Shown here piece after piece: positions 14,193-26,510 of a stretch of DNA of 32,500 nucleotides. Source of the DNA: Glandiceps talaboti. Taxonomy: Eukaryota; Hemichordata; Enteropneusta; Spengelidae. The stretch covers positions 14,357,661 to 14,390,160 of the forward strand of contig NC_135557.1 of assembly GCF_964340395.1 (NCBI RefSeq), written 5' to 3'. The position numbers and the translations under genes were made by a program. The first letter of the stretch is position 1. Each line of letters begins with the position of its first letter. Below the pieces are notes generated by a model, which had not been told where the DNA came from, ran no database searches, and was given only the letters and a program-made list of their open reading frames with translations.

Positions 14193-14604
14193 ACATGTAT
14201 GTATGTATGTATGTATGTATGTATGTGTGTGTATGTATGTATGTATGTATGTATGTATGTATGTATGTATGTGCATGTGTGTATGTGTGTGTGTGTCTGT
14301 GTGTGTATGTATGTATGTATGTATGTATGTATGTGTGTGTATGTGTGTGTCTGTGTGTGTATGTATGTATGTATGTATGTATGTATGTATGTATGTATGT
14401 ATGTATGTATGTATGTATGTACGTGCGTATGTATGTATGTATGTATGTATGTATGTATGTATGTATGTACGTACGTACGTACGTATGTATGTATGTATAT
14501 AATGTATGTATGTATGTATGTATGTATGTATGTATGTATGTATGTATGTATGTATGTGTGTGTGTGTGTATGTATGTATTATGTATGTATTATGTGTGTG
14601 TATG
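14193..14604. repeat. (GTAT)n tetranucleotide array with GT and ACGT interruptions
   Basis: About 410 bp of GTAT repeat is broken by GTGTGT blocks and a short (CGTA) block near 14468-14484. It has no stop codons in the forward frames and so produces spurious Tyr-Val-Cys-Met reading frames. It is not coding. Confidence 0.95.
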
Positions 14605-14800
14605 TTGGTTGGTTCGTTCTTCTCTTACGTTTGTTTGATGCTCATTACCTCGTTCACAGTTACCCTACCGCCCAACGGTAACAAACAGCAAATTATTTTG
14701 TTTTTTATTTTTTTTAAACAAAAGAATGCGACGTGCATCACCGTTGGAGTTCACAATGATTTATAATTGAAACATAACTGTGTGTCTCTGTTTGTCTACC

Positions 14801-14857
<57 letters not shown>

Positions 14858-14879
14858 GTCTCTATCTCTGTCTGTCTGT
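14801..14879. repeat. (CTGT)n microsatellite
   Basis: About 80 bp of CTGT repeat, degenerating at both ends to CTCTGT. It directly abuts the tandem repeat that starts at about 14879. Confidence 0.93.
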
Positions 14880-15384
14880 AGCAATGTAATAATTTATCTC
14901 GAGTCTGACAAATATAGCAATGTTTGTAATTTCTATGGCGCAAGACAATAAAATGTAGCAATGTTTGTAATTTCTATGACGCAAGACAATAAAATGTAGC
15001 AATGTTTGTAAAATGTATATCGAAACTAACACTAAAATGTTGGAATATTTGTAATATTCAAACATTTGTAATCATTTCTATCAAGCCAGATGATAAAATG
15101 TAGCAATGTTTGTAATATGTATATCGAAACTGACACTAAAATGTTGGAATATTTGTAATATTCAAATATTTGTAAACATTTCTATCCAACCAGACGATAA
15201 AATGTAGCAATGTTTGTAATCATATCTATCGAGCTGGACAATAAAATGTTGCAAAGTTTGTAAAAATATTAATTTCTGTCGAGCCAGACGATAAAATGTA
15301 GCTATGTTTGTAAACATTTCTATCCAAACGGACGATAAAATGTAGCTATGTTTGTAAACATTTCTATCAAGCCACATGATGTTC
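14879..15384. repeat. Complex tandem repeat with core GATAAAATGTAGCAATG
   Basis: The block GATAAAATGTAGCAATGTTT (or close variants) recurs about eight times at spacings of about 41-50 and 105 bp. Two longer units include an extra segment (TGTATATCGAAACT...ATGTTGGAATATTTG). Between cores the units vary around ATTTCTATCGAGCCAGAC. The same core occurs inverted at about 21259-21319 and singly at 13848-13862, with a shortened AAAATGTAGCAA at 20309-20320. It is therefore a dispersed family rather than a purely local duplication. There is no coding signal. Confidence 0.88.
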
Positions 15385-15519
15385 TGTTTCAGATAAACTG
15401 GAATTTATTCTACGAGATTGTTAAGCTTGCTGCATTCAGTTGAATGTATAAATTTATTATTTCGTTCGTCTATTTCACATTTAATTCTCTTCTTCTTTTT
15501 TTTACTTCGTTTACATCTG

Positions 15520-15874
15520 AGGCCTAAAAATGATAATTGTTTGGTTCCGGTTACCCGACACCATATAGTTTTCACTGCCGATCCTAATTTTTTTGTTTAC
15601 ATATTCTAATAATAATTAATAAAATCGATAAAATTATGAAGTCTCGCCAGAAATGGTGGCTGCGGAAACTGACATCAACCAAAGAAGACAATATAAAACT
15701 GTTCTTCCAATCTGTAGTGGCTGTACATCTGATAGGAAGAAATAAACAACACAGAGACCATTTGGAAAACAATGGACAAAACTGAACTAGACACTCACAC
15801 TTGAAAAAAAATCTCTACCTACCTACTCTAAAATTGAGCGTAATCGGAACCACATAAATTTTTCTATTAGGTCT
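15520..15874 (+). mobile_element. Dispersed ~370-bp MITE-like repeat, copy A
   Basis: This copy starts AGGCCTAAAAATGATAATTG and ends CTATTAGGTCT. Its two ends are imperfect inverted repeats of about 35 bp (AGGCCTAA, A-rich, TGGTTCCGnTTAC). It aligns over its whole length with 30262-30633 and, inverted, with 24299-24670, and shares the exact core GATGTACAGCCA on the opposite strand. A 62-codon minus-strand frame inside it is not conserved between copies. I see no clear target duplication, so the superfamily is undetermined. Confidence 0.75.
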
Positions 15875-16270
15875 CATCAAGCTATCAATCACGTAATTCT
15901 TGTGACCAGCGAGTATCTTGTCTTTCGCTCGAAGCAAATTCTAACATTTTTTTTAATATTTGAAAAATATATTATGAATAAAACAAATCCCTGACCTATC
16001 TATCCTACTTTCTGGTCATGTTATCGCAAACAGACAAACAATATTTTTTTATTTATGCCTAATTTTATATTTTGTATGGAGTTTCGATCAACTAGCCACC
16101 TAGTCACACATACACGTACTTGGGCAGACATAAAATCAAAAGGGCAAGATCAAAAGTTCAATATAGGATAACAAAAATAAATTCTGTTACTTTGGGGGGG
16201 GGGGGGAGGTTCGAACCATTTCAGTTTTTATCCTACAAAAACGATTTTACTTTTTATGGATCTGTTTTGT

Positions 16271-16408
16271 GTATAAATAAATAAATAAATAAATAGATAA
16301 ATAAAATAAATAAATACATACATACATACATACATACATACATACATACATACATACATACATACATACATACATACATACATACATACATACATACAAA
16401 CAAACAAA

Positions 16409-16459
<51 letters not shown>

Positions 16460-16583
16460 ATAGATAAATAAAATAAATAAATACATACATACATACATAC
16501 ATACATACATACATACATACATACATACATACATACATACATACATACATACATACATACATACATACATACATACATACAAA

Positions 16584-16642
<59 letters not shown>

Positions 16643-16758
16643 ATAGATAAATAAAATAAATAAATACATACATACATACATACATACATACATACATACA
16701 TACATACATACATACATACATACATACATACATACATACATACATACATACATACAAA

Positions 16759-16813
<55 letters not shown>

Positions 16814-16978
16814 ATACATACATACATACATACATACATACATACATACATACATACATACATACATACATACATACATACATACATACATACATACATA
16901 CATACATACATACATACATACATACATACATACATACATACAAATAAATAAATAAATAAATAAATAAATAAATACAAA

Positions 16979-17009
<31 letters not shown>

Positions 17010-17104
17010 ATACAAAGAATGAATGAATGAATGAATGAATGAATGAATGAATGAATGAATGAATGAATGAATGAATGAATACAGAGAAATAAATAAATAC
17101 ATAC
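16271..17104. repeat. Compound (AAAT)n/(ACAT)n/(AATG)n array with higher-order blocks
   Basis: About 830 bp alternates AAAT and ACAT tetranucleotide tracts and ends in an AATG tract (about 17020-17080). A marker of AAATAGATAAATAAAATAAA occurs near 16291, 16458 and 16641, so whole AAAT+ACAT blocks of roughly 167-183 bp have been copied. Apparent minus-strand frames of up to 319 codons (Tyr-Val-Cys-Met, Tyr-Leu-Phe-Ile) are products of the repeat. Confidence 0.95.
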
Positions 17105-19288
17105 CAACCAACCAACCATCCAACACAAATATTTCTTTTCAAAATGTCAATTGAAAAAGGGGACAATTTTCGCCATAGTAAATGCATGACTAAAAATACA
17201 TTAAAATGTCAATAAAAGAATTATTTTTTCGTACTACATACTGGCTTTGTATCCATGCACTACTTAGTACTACACAAGATTTCAAATTGATTTGCTCTCT
17301 GAAACAATTGTTAATTTTGGCCAATTGAGTTAGAAGGGGTGGATCTTATGGCCTAACTAGAAGAATTGGGTTTTATCCTACATACAAATATAGATCTCGC
17401 CCCCCCCCCCCAAAAAAAAAAAAAAAAAAAAAAAAAAAACTAAGTAGGAACAAAAAGCTACCTACATTCGTCAGGTATTGTCTCATGTCACGTGACTTAA
17501 AATAAAATTGGAATTAAGGAAAGCCAAACTATAACCAAAAGAGTAAAAAATTGCGTTCTATGAAATTTTGTTGTCTTTGTTTGTTTGTTTTCACACCTAA
17601 GCTGGTGTAGATTCGGCTAAAATTTGATGGGAATCAATTCATAATATTATTGTTCTCAATATGCTAGCAACTCGCGAGGGTTAAAGGTCGGTGGCCGTTT
17701 TCTACGCATGTCCGGACGCGGTGTTTTCTGTTTGTTGATTAATAAATAATTTTATGCGTCGTGTCGCGATCACACTGTGTGTAATAAGCTTTTATCCATC
17801 CAAAGTTGTAACCATCACTATGGCTTATTTGCATGACACTGGAGTTTTCTACTTTTGTAATGTTATGTAAATCACAGATATTCTCCTCCAAAAGAAGCTA
17901 AGCTTCTGATTGAGTGTCCCTAGGCTGACCGGGTTTTGTAGCATGGAACCTGAATCGGCCGATTGGTGATTTTAACTGGTAACAGAATTTTGAAGAATAC
18001 CAGTTACCCTCATCCCTGTGAATTTAAAAAGAAAAACTATTTTTAAAAAAACCCCACATAGTTAATAGTGCTTCAATGGGAGATGGATACATTACAAAAA
18101 GTACAGATACTGTTTTGCGTATCATATTAAAATCATTTTAAAATCAGCATCCAGTCCCTGCCGGCTGTTAACAACACAGTGACTGCTATGACCCGTATAA
18201 ATCACATTTGGCGGGATTTTAGTCTTACAAAGCGGTAGGCGTCCAGTATCTTGTCTCATTCACTACCCGATTAATACACACACCGATCTGAGAAATCCAT
18301 CCACAGCTGCCGAAAATCCTGTCACATGGCTCCTTTGTTCTGTCTAAATCCAGAATACTGCACTGTTTTGGAATCAGTTTTGTGATACCGGTACATTACT
18401 GGCTTTCCATAGTTTACATTTCATTGCTGTCGTCTGCTCCACGTTCCCGCGTTGTCAATTTCTATAAACAAATTTTCTTTGTGCTGATTTTTGCAATGAT
18501 GATAGTCAGTATCGGACACCGTGTCGCGTTCTCGTTCATGGTTTGTTCATACGGCTTCTGTAAAAAAAATACCGCCGTTCCTACAGACATTGTTTTGTTG
18601 TCACCCTTGTTTGCCGGGGTTGAAAAGTCAACAGCAGCAGACGTTTGTTCAAAACAAAAATAGAAAATTTACACTTTAAACAAGCATGCCTCGTGAGATA
18701 TATGTATCACTCTGTTCTTTGTACGGTTCCAAGTACCGGTGTCATATGTGGGGGCAATGATCGAACGTGATGTAATTCTTAGAATGTTCAACACAATATA
18801 AATGCAACGACCGTGTAAGTGTGATTACTGCATTTCCAAATAAATCATCAGCCAACAAATAAACCAATATCAATGGTTTATGTAAATCCCTGACAGAAAA
18901 CGCTTGGCGCCAAGCGAATTAAAATTCAGCATATTTTATTATCTATAATATATATTTATGATTTTTTTAGTCTAAATTTTACCACGGGCATTGTTCACTT
19001 TACTCGTAAACCAAAAGGTACATCCTGGTTTGTTCCAGTAGGACACCATGCCATGTATAGTTTATCAGTAAATGTGTACACGTAGACAACTAGTAAATCC
19101 TCTCGGGTTAAATCTTGTGAAGTTGCGATATTGAATATTTCTCTCTTTTTTTGGTTTTCCACATTAAGATGGCATCTCTTGCGTTTGCTACCAGCTATTA
19201 AGTATTATTAATTCTGGTCTATGTACGTACAGTTCTTCATGTGTTACTTCTGAACCTCATTAGTGTACATGTCTGCGTCTGTATACAT
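17105..19288. other. Non-coding stretch with poly-C/poly-A run and a perfect palindrome
   Basis: I see no convincing gene. A run of 12 C followed by 28 A lies at 17400-17439. It could be an oligo(A) tail, but I see no element attached to it. CGCTTGGCGCCAAGCG at 18901-18916 is a perfect 16-bp palindrome. A 93-codon frame at 18382-18663 has no recognisable features and is not called. Confidence 0.45.
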
Positions 19289-20700
<1,412 letters not shown>

Positions 20701-20711
20701 TCATAGAGCGC

Positions 20712-20795
20712 TGCTGCTTTCCTCGATGTCTGAACAATGCGAAAAACATCCCTGATTTACACTTCTACAGAATACCAAGGGACAAAACTCTTTAA
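20712..20795 (+). pseudogene. Fragment resembling the start of a THAP zinc-finger domain
   Basis: This frame reads CCFPRCLNNAKN, then FYRIPRDKTL, then TAA. A Cys pair followed after three residues by another Cys, then PDLHFYRIP, matches the first part of THAP (C2CH) DNA-binding domains, where F-Y/H-R-I/F-P is the hallmark. Shifting one base near 20785 continues the frame as KLFKKRYMR before a stop, which suggests a frameshift. I could not find the downstream Cys-x2-His half, nor a start codon upstream in frame (a TAG lies at 20685-20687). THAP domains are found in P-element-type transposases and in host genes; the origin here is undecided. Confidence 0.4.
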
Positions 20796-21240
20796 GAAAC
20801 GGTATATGAGGTGATGATACCCCCAATTTGAGTGAGGGCTCTGTGTTCTCAATTTCCTGTTTGCAGTCTGCAATGGCCTAATGTCTTTCGTAATACAATG
20901 GAAGACAGTTTTCCGGAAACAGCCCATCGTCTGACTCGACCATACATTGATTTCTATACAAGGAAACTTTTTTTTTTGATTGGCTTGAAAAAAAATCTTA
21001 GTAACACCTATTTATTTTGGAGTTATTATTTTGCACGTTTTTGATATTTTACGGATAAAAATGCACTATTTCAAAAACCTTGGATAAAATGTATTGTTTT
21101 GTGGTATTTTCACTTGTAAAGTGTAAGTTTTGAAAGAGATAACCAAAACTTGAAGATTATGATGAAAAATGTTGTCACATTGCTAAAAGAATAAAACCCC
21201 AGAATAGATCAGGTGTTTTATTGTCATTATATATATCTTA
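20796..21240. other. Non-coding stretch right of the THAP-like fragment
   Basis: I looked here for the second half of the THAP domain and did not find it. No other reading frame or repeat is supported. Confidence 0.4.
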
Positions 21241-21244
21241 TAGC

Positions 21245-21420
21245 CTGCCTACCAACATTGCTACATTTTATCGCCAGTCTATCTCAACAAAATCTTACCA
21301 ACATTGCTACATTTTATCGTCAAGCTCAACAAAATCTTACCAACAATTGCTACATTGCCATATCGCATAACAACAAAATCTTATCAATTATCATCTGGCA
21401 CAACAACATCGAATGACAAG
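21245..21420 (-). repeat. Inverted copies of the GATAAAATGTAGCAA tandem repeat
   Basis: Read on the minus strand, units of about 45 bp contain CGATAAAATGTAGCAATGTT (21319-21300 and 21274-21255) and a weaker third copy near 21347-21357. They are separated by GGTAAGATTTTGTTGAG. The core is the same as in the array at 14879-15384 but the spacer differs, so the two arrays belong to one family but amplified separately. Confidence 0.75.
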
Positions 21421-21645
21421 CATTTTATGGCCTAGCCTGACAAAAAAAATTACGAGCCAGAGGATGAAAATATTTCACGTTAACTAGCTTCTATGATGTA
21501 CACACACAGTAGGTATTCAGTGTACGATGTATTCCAGATAGACACAATCTGTCCATCATAATTGTGGTTTACAATAATTAATCAGCAATATGTAGTATTT
21601 AATTGTGTGTATATTTGCCGTAGCTTTGAACGTAAACGACCAACC

Positions 21646-21927
<282 letters not shown>

Positions 21928-22248
21928 ACACTGTAGAATCAAAACCGTGTATATTTAACTCCTATACATTACGCACACGTCTGGCTATCCTAACTATGTT
22001 ATTGTATTGTATATTTTTAACCACAAAGGTGATGGTCGTCATAATACATATGGCCTTGACAATAGTGTTAATCAAGCAAAAAATCGCGTGATTGTCATGC
22101 TCTGGCGAACGCAATACAGTAAGCCACAAGTATGCCGTTGTCCGTAAAGCGAACACGAATAAAGTTTTCATACATATGGTATGGAATTCACACCGTTAAT
22201 TTCATGTTTTGTTGAGTCGAGGTTTTTGGTATAGTCCCGGGGTGGATC

Positions 22249-22262
22249 TATAATAATAATGG

Positions 22263-22340
<78 letters not shown>

Positions 22341-22386
22341 CTGATGATGATGGTGATGGTGATGGTGATGGTGATGGTGATGGTGG

Positions 22387-22450
<64 letters not shown>

Positions 22451-22478
22451 AATAATAATTAAAATAAATATTATATAG

Positions 22479-22513
<35 letters not shown>

Positions 22514-22514
22514 G
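22249..22514. repeat. (AAT)n/(GATGGT)n/(GAT)n trinucleotide array
   Basis: AAT repeats (about 22249-22339) pass to GATGGT (22340-22387), then GAT (22388-22449), then back to AAT with interruptions. Poly-Asn/Asp or poly-His/Tyr reading frames across it are repeat artefacts. Confidence 0.96.
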
Positions 22515-22792
22515 ATCCATGCCTCGACTAATTGACTTATTATGATATATAATCCTGTGACACGTTATGGTCTCACGACTGTGGGTATGACGTAACGCCT
22601 ACTGGTAATGCACGTGAACCTTCTTGCTAGAAAACGGTTTTGATTTCAGCACTCATATATTGTGAAATACGCCTCGGGATCAGTTTCCCGGAAAATCATA
22701 GTTATTTTTAAAGTTCTTTTTTTTTAAATTAGACACTTGCCAAACTTAGCCATATGAAAGCCTATCATGTTCCTGGTTCTCATCCCTCGACA

Positions 22793-22926
<134 letters not shown>

Positions 22927-23141
22927 GTGATTTTTATGCAATATCAAAACTATCACACTTCAATTTGTGAGCACTGAAGGATGTTCGTATATTAATGACA
23001 GTCATTGTCCATTTCTCCTCCCAGAGAGGCTGTGAACAAAATCGTAGCTAATATTATGCGTTGCTGAATTTGTATTCTCTGAACTGAAATGAAGTACTAA
23101 TTCTTGGAACCTCAGTTGGAACCAATTAGTCTCATTACAAT

Positions 23142-23228
23142 GTGTGGCCATCATTGCATTATACAGTACTTACCGAGTAGTAATTGTGAATTACTAATGA
23201 GTATACAATGCAATGATTGAAGGGCCAC
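23142..23228. other. Imperfect hairpin of about 87 nt
   Basis: The left arm GTGTGGCCATCATTGCATT (from 23142) pairs with the right arm GTATACAATGCAATGAT...GGCCAC (23201-23228), with bulges. The apex is a perfect 8-bp stem TAGTAATT/AATTACTA (23178-23185 and 23189-23196) around a GTG loop. The size and shape would suit an RNA hairpin precursor or a cruciform. I recognise no known microRNA, so function is unassigned. Confidence 0.35.
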
Positions 23229-23811
23229 TCCTAAAAACATTTAAAAGATTCTCCATGGCATGGGAAAGTATTTAAAAGTACAAGCTGTGACAAGTTTAGT
23301 CAATTTATTTTATTGCGCGCCATTGCACTCAAACATTTTAATGTATTAGTCTGCTTTTTGTGTGTGTGATAAGCCCTAATGAGTCTTCTCTTTTTTGTGT
23401 GTTGTCTGGAAGATACGTCTCTGTCGTGTCGTCAGCCCTAATGAGGCACTACCGTAACGTACGTCGTAGCTTACAGTTTTTGTGTAGCATTCCTAAGATC
23501 AAGGTTGTATGGAAAGTGTAGTCTACGCAACATTATCATAATTATGTGAAACAACCTTTAGTTTTTCATTTTGAAAATGCCGCTCAGTTATTAGTTCCAG
23601 GGTGCCAACTTATTGAGTCTGTAGTATTTTTTTAGACTGTCCTTACAACATTACTACAGGTCCAGATTCGTTAGTGGTCTGAGCTATAGGTGATAACATT
23701 TTATACTTTAGACAAAACAAATGTTGATATAAAATGTCCCCTCATGATTTGTTTACCGAACACAACAACTTTGTGGAGGTTGGGTAACTTATTAGTGAAT
23801 GCAATGAGAAT

Positions 23812-24258
23812 GATACACTGTAACTTACTTGTCTCACCATTATGGATACACTATAACTTACCTGTCTCACCATTATTGATACACTATAACTTACCTGTCT
23901 CACCATTATTGATACACTGTAACTTACTTGTCTCACCATTATTGATACACTGTAACTTACCTGTCTCACCATTATTGATACTCTGTAACTTACGTGTTTC
24001 ACAATTATGGATACACTGTAACTTACCTGTCTCACCATCATTGATACACTGTAACTTACTTGTCTCACCATTATTGATACACTATAACTTACTTGTCTCA
24101 CAATTATTAATACACTGTAAGTTATGGATACACTATAACTTACCTGTCTCACCATTATGGATACACTGTAACTTACCTGTCTCACCATTATTGATACACT
24201 ACTAACTTATCTGTCTCACCATTATGGATACACTGTAACTTACTTGTCTCACCATAGG
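23812..24258. repeat. 33-bp minisatellite, about 13.5 copies
   Basis: The unit GATACACTGTAACTTACTTG + TCTCACCATTATT repeats about 13 times with few changes, plus one 18-bp partial unit near 24108-24125. Because 33 is a multiple of three, both strands stay open and give 11-residue repeats (for example VSPLLIHCNLL). No start context or flanking coding sequence supports a protein. Confidence 0.93.
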
Positions 24259-24298
24259 ATACATGTGAAATCTATTTTCAATGACGGTTCCACTAATA

Positions 24299-24670
24299 AG
24301 GCCTATTAAAAAAATGTGTGGTTCCGATTACACGCAATTTTATAATAAGTGGGGTAGGTAGATTTTTATTTTTGTTTTATTTTTTTTTCATGTGTGAGTG
24401 TCTGGTTCAGGTTTTCCATTGTTTTCCAAATGGTCTCTGTGTTGTTTATTTCTTCCTATCAGATGTACAGCCATTACAGATTGGAAAAGCAGTTTTATAT
24501 TGTCTTTTTAAGTTGATATCAGTTTTCGCAAACACTATTTCTTGTAAGACTTCACAATTTTCGCGATTTTATCATTTTTTCTAGAATACGTAAAGAAAAA
24601 GTTTAGGGTTGGCAGTGAAAAACTAGGTGGGGCCGGGTAACCGGAACCAAACAATTATTTTTTCAAACCT
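24299..24670 (-). mobile_element. Dispersed ~370-bp MITE-like repeat, copy B
   Basis: This copy runs from AGGCCTATTAAAAAAATGTG to CAATTATTTTTTCAAACCT, inverted relative to copy A and the same length (372 bp) as copy D. By eye it is about 80-85% identical to the complement of copy D. An 88-codon forward frame lies inside it, but the other copies break that frame, so I do not call a gene. Confidence 0.78.
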
Positions 24671-26014
24671 AAGCGGTATACTCAAAGGATAAAATGATGA
24701 TTTGTTGAATTATAACAACGATGCCTGGACTACACTTTCCATACAACCCCTATCTTGGTTGTAATTGTGGAAAATTATGCATATTTTTTTTTCCCATTAA
24801 CCATTTTTACTTTTGAATATATGTGATGTATGTATCTATTATACCATGCACGAGTCAAGTTGAACAAAAAATATGGAATATATAATCTGGTCGCTCTACG
24901 TCACGACAACGCATCTACGTCACGACAACGTGTGTTTACGTCACTTGTTCTGCTGTGTTCGATTTATGAGTCAAAACATTCAAAATTGCCATTTCTTTCC
25001 CCATATTTTCTTTGATATTACTGTCGCTGGTATAATTATGTTATTCTCCAATATTTCTCTTCATTCAGCCGGAAAATACTCGTGCTCTAATTATATATCC
25101 AGTCTTGGTTATTGTACACAAAGTGTCTGTGGTTACTTTTCCCTATAATCCCATCTTTGTATATCTCCATTATTACTACATAGTATTTGAGCCATCAATA
25201 GACATGGGAAGGACTAGCGACTACTAAAAGGAGGATTTTAATTTCATACATTTCGGATGTTGCGTTGTTTTTTGTTTTTCTTTTCAAACAACTGTTGAGT
25301 GTGACAATTTGTCCACGTTTTTTTTAAGGGACTTGTGCCAACTTGAGGCAACTTTTGTTTTCTTTCTAAAGCCCATCAAAAAAAAAAAAATGCTTCCGAT
25401 GTAACTTCAGAAAATAGGGTAGGTGGTATGGCAAGCCGAGTAGGCAAATTCTAAAAGTTTTTTTTGGCCTACCTGGTTTGCCATAAGTTAGGCCGGGATT
25501 TTATTTTATTTACTTCACCCAAAGACAAGATACTCATTGGTCACAATATTTCCATAATAGTTGATGAGGTGTAAAAGAAGTAAATGAAGACAATTATGTG
25601 ATTCAGAAGTAGACAAACATAGTATGCAGACTGTGCTGTGATAGTCTGAAATGACATCTTCTCTCTGCAATGTGATTTTAAAAAAAAAAGCTTAGACCAC
25701 TAACAAACCTTTTAGTAGTCTGAGATGAAAGTAACTAAAGATACGTTGGCAAGAAAATCTACAGGGAAATAGAAGTAAATTGTCACAATTTTACCTTTTT
25801 ACCTGTAAAAAATTATCAGGGTCGGCGGCTTAGACTAGGGTCGGTCGGGTTATCGAAAACACAATATTTTTTATTTGGCCTTGTGGTTGAATATTATAAA
25901 ACAGTAAACTGATATTGTTTATGCAAGTGTAACTTTTTTTTAGTTCTCAGGGTCTCCTCACTCCATCGTAGTTTCCCTATTTTCCCATGGGATTTCGATC
26001 GATTATCGTTTTTT
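24671..26014. other. Non-coding stretch with a diverged relative of the ~370-bp repeat
   Basis: AAGCCCATCAAAAAAAAAAA + ATGCTTCCGATG (from 25369) and GGGTTATCGAAAACACAATA + TTTTTTATTTGGCC (about 25847-25880) resemble the two ends of the repeat called at 24299-24670, so 25369-25882 may be an older, longer relative. AAAGACAAGATACTC-nn-TGGTCACAA (25520-25546) also matches, inverted, the right flank of copy A (about 15899-15926). TACGTCA occurs three times at 24897-24943. Confidence 0.45.
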
Positions 26015-26510
26015 GTTGTTCTTGTCGGATAACCGTTAGCACCCTTCAGTGGGATAAACAGTGCTTGATATTTGTCCACGCCCACGTTAACACATTGTTT
26101 GTAACAGCAGTAATATTTGCAACAACGGTTTTTTTGCTGTTGTTTGATCATCATGTTGGCTCCCTCTAATAAGACCTCATGGTGGTCTGAACTACAATGC
26201 TTGTTATTTGTCATACATACACATCCTTGTTAGTAGATTTTGCAACAGCAGTAATATTGGCAACGGTATTTTTTGTTGTCGTCAGATCATTGATACCAAT
26301 TACTACGAGCTCAAATCACCCTTTGGTGGTCTCAGCTAGGACATACACACCCATGTTCGCACATGCAACCAGTAGTGTGGTGTTTATTGTTGTTGTCGAA
26401 TCATCGTTAGCACCTTTTACTAGAAAGTACATTGCTTGTTATTTTTCCACGCCCCATGTTACCACACTTTTGCGACAGCAGTGTGTCCACGCCCAGAACA
26501 CTTAACAAAT
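26015..26510. repeat. Degenerate tandem repeat, four copies of about 114-139 bp
   Basis: Copies start near 26015, 26136, 26275 and 26389 with variants of GTTGTTGTCGGATCATCGTT. Shared internal blocks are TGCTTGTTATTTGTCCACGC and ACAGCAGTAATATTTGCAAC. Divergence is high and the copies differ by indels, so the array is old. No coding signal is present. Confidence 0.65.

Noticed and set aside
14168-14681. Cys-Met-Tyr-Val repeat frames
   Set aside because: Artefact of the GTAT array; open in all three forward frames.
14879-15384. CRISPR-like array because of regular repeats with variable spacers
   Set aside because: Repeats are imperfect and the spacers are related to each other; the setting is an animal genome, so this is a satellite-type repeat.
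16194-16225. GGTTCGAACC near 16208 as a tRNA T-arm
   Set aside because: No cloverleaf can be formed around it; it follows a poly-G run and no A-box or acceptor stem is present.
16228-17187. Minus-strand frames of 290-319 codons (Tyr-Val-Cys-Met and Phe-Ile-Tyr-Leu repeats)
   Set aside because: All three frames are open because AAAT/ACAT repeats lack stops on that strand; not a membrane protein.
17400-17439. Poly-C/poly-A run as the tail of a retrotransposed element
   Set aside because: No element body, target duplication or processed-gene sequence could be recognised upstream.
18382-18663. 93-codon frame with hydrophobic segments
   Set aside because: No recognisable family, no splice or promoter context, and length within chance expectation for this composition.
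22248-22520. Poly-His/Tyr and poly-Asn/Asp frames
   Set aside because: Trinucleotide AAT/GAT repeats without stops; no adjoining exon.
24318-24584. 88-codon forward frame inside the repeat copy at 24299-24670
   Set aside because: The frame is broken by indels in the other copies of the same element, so it is not conserved coding.
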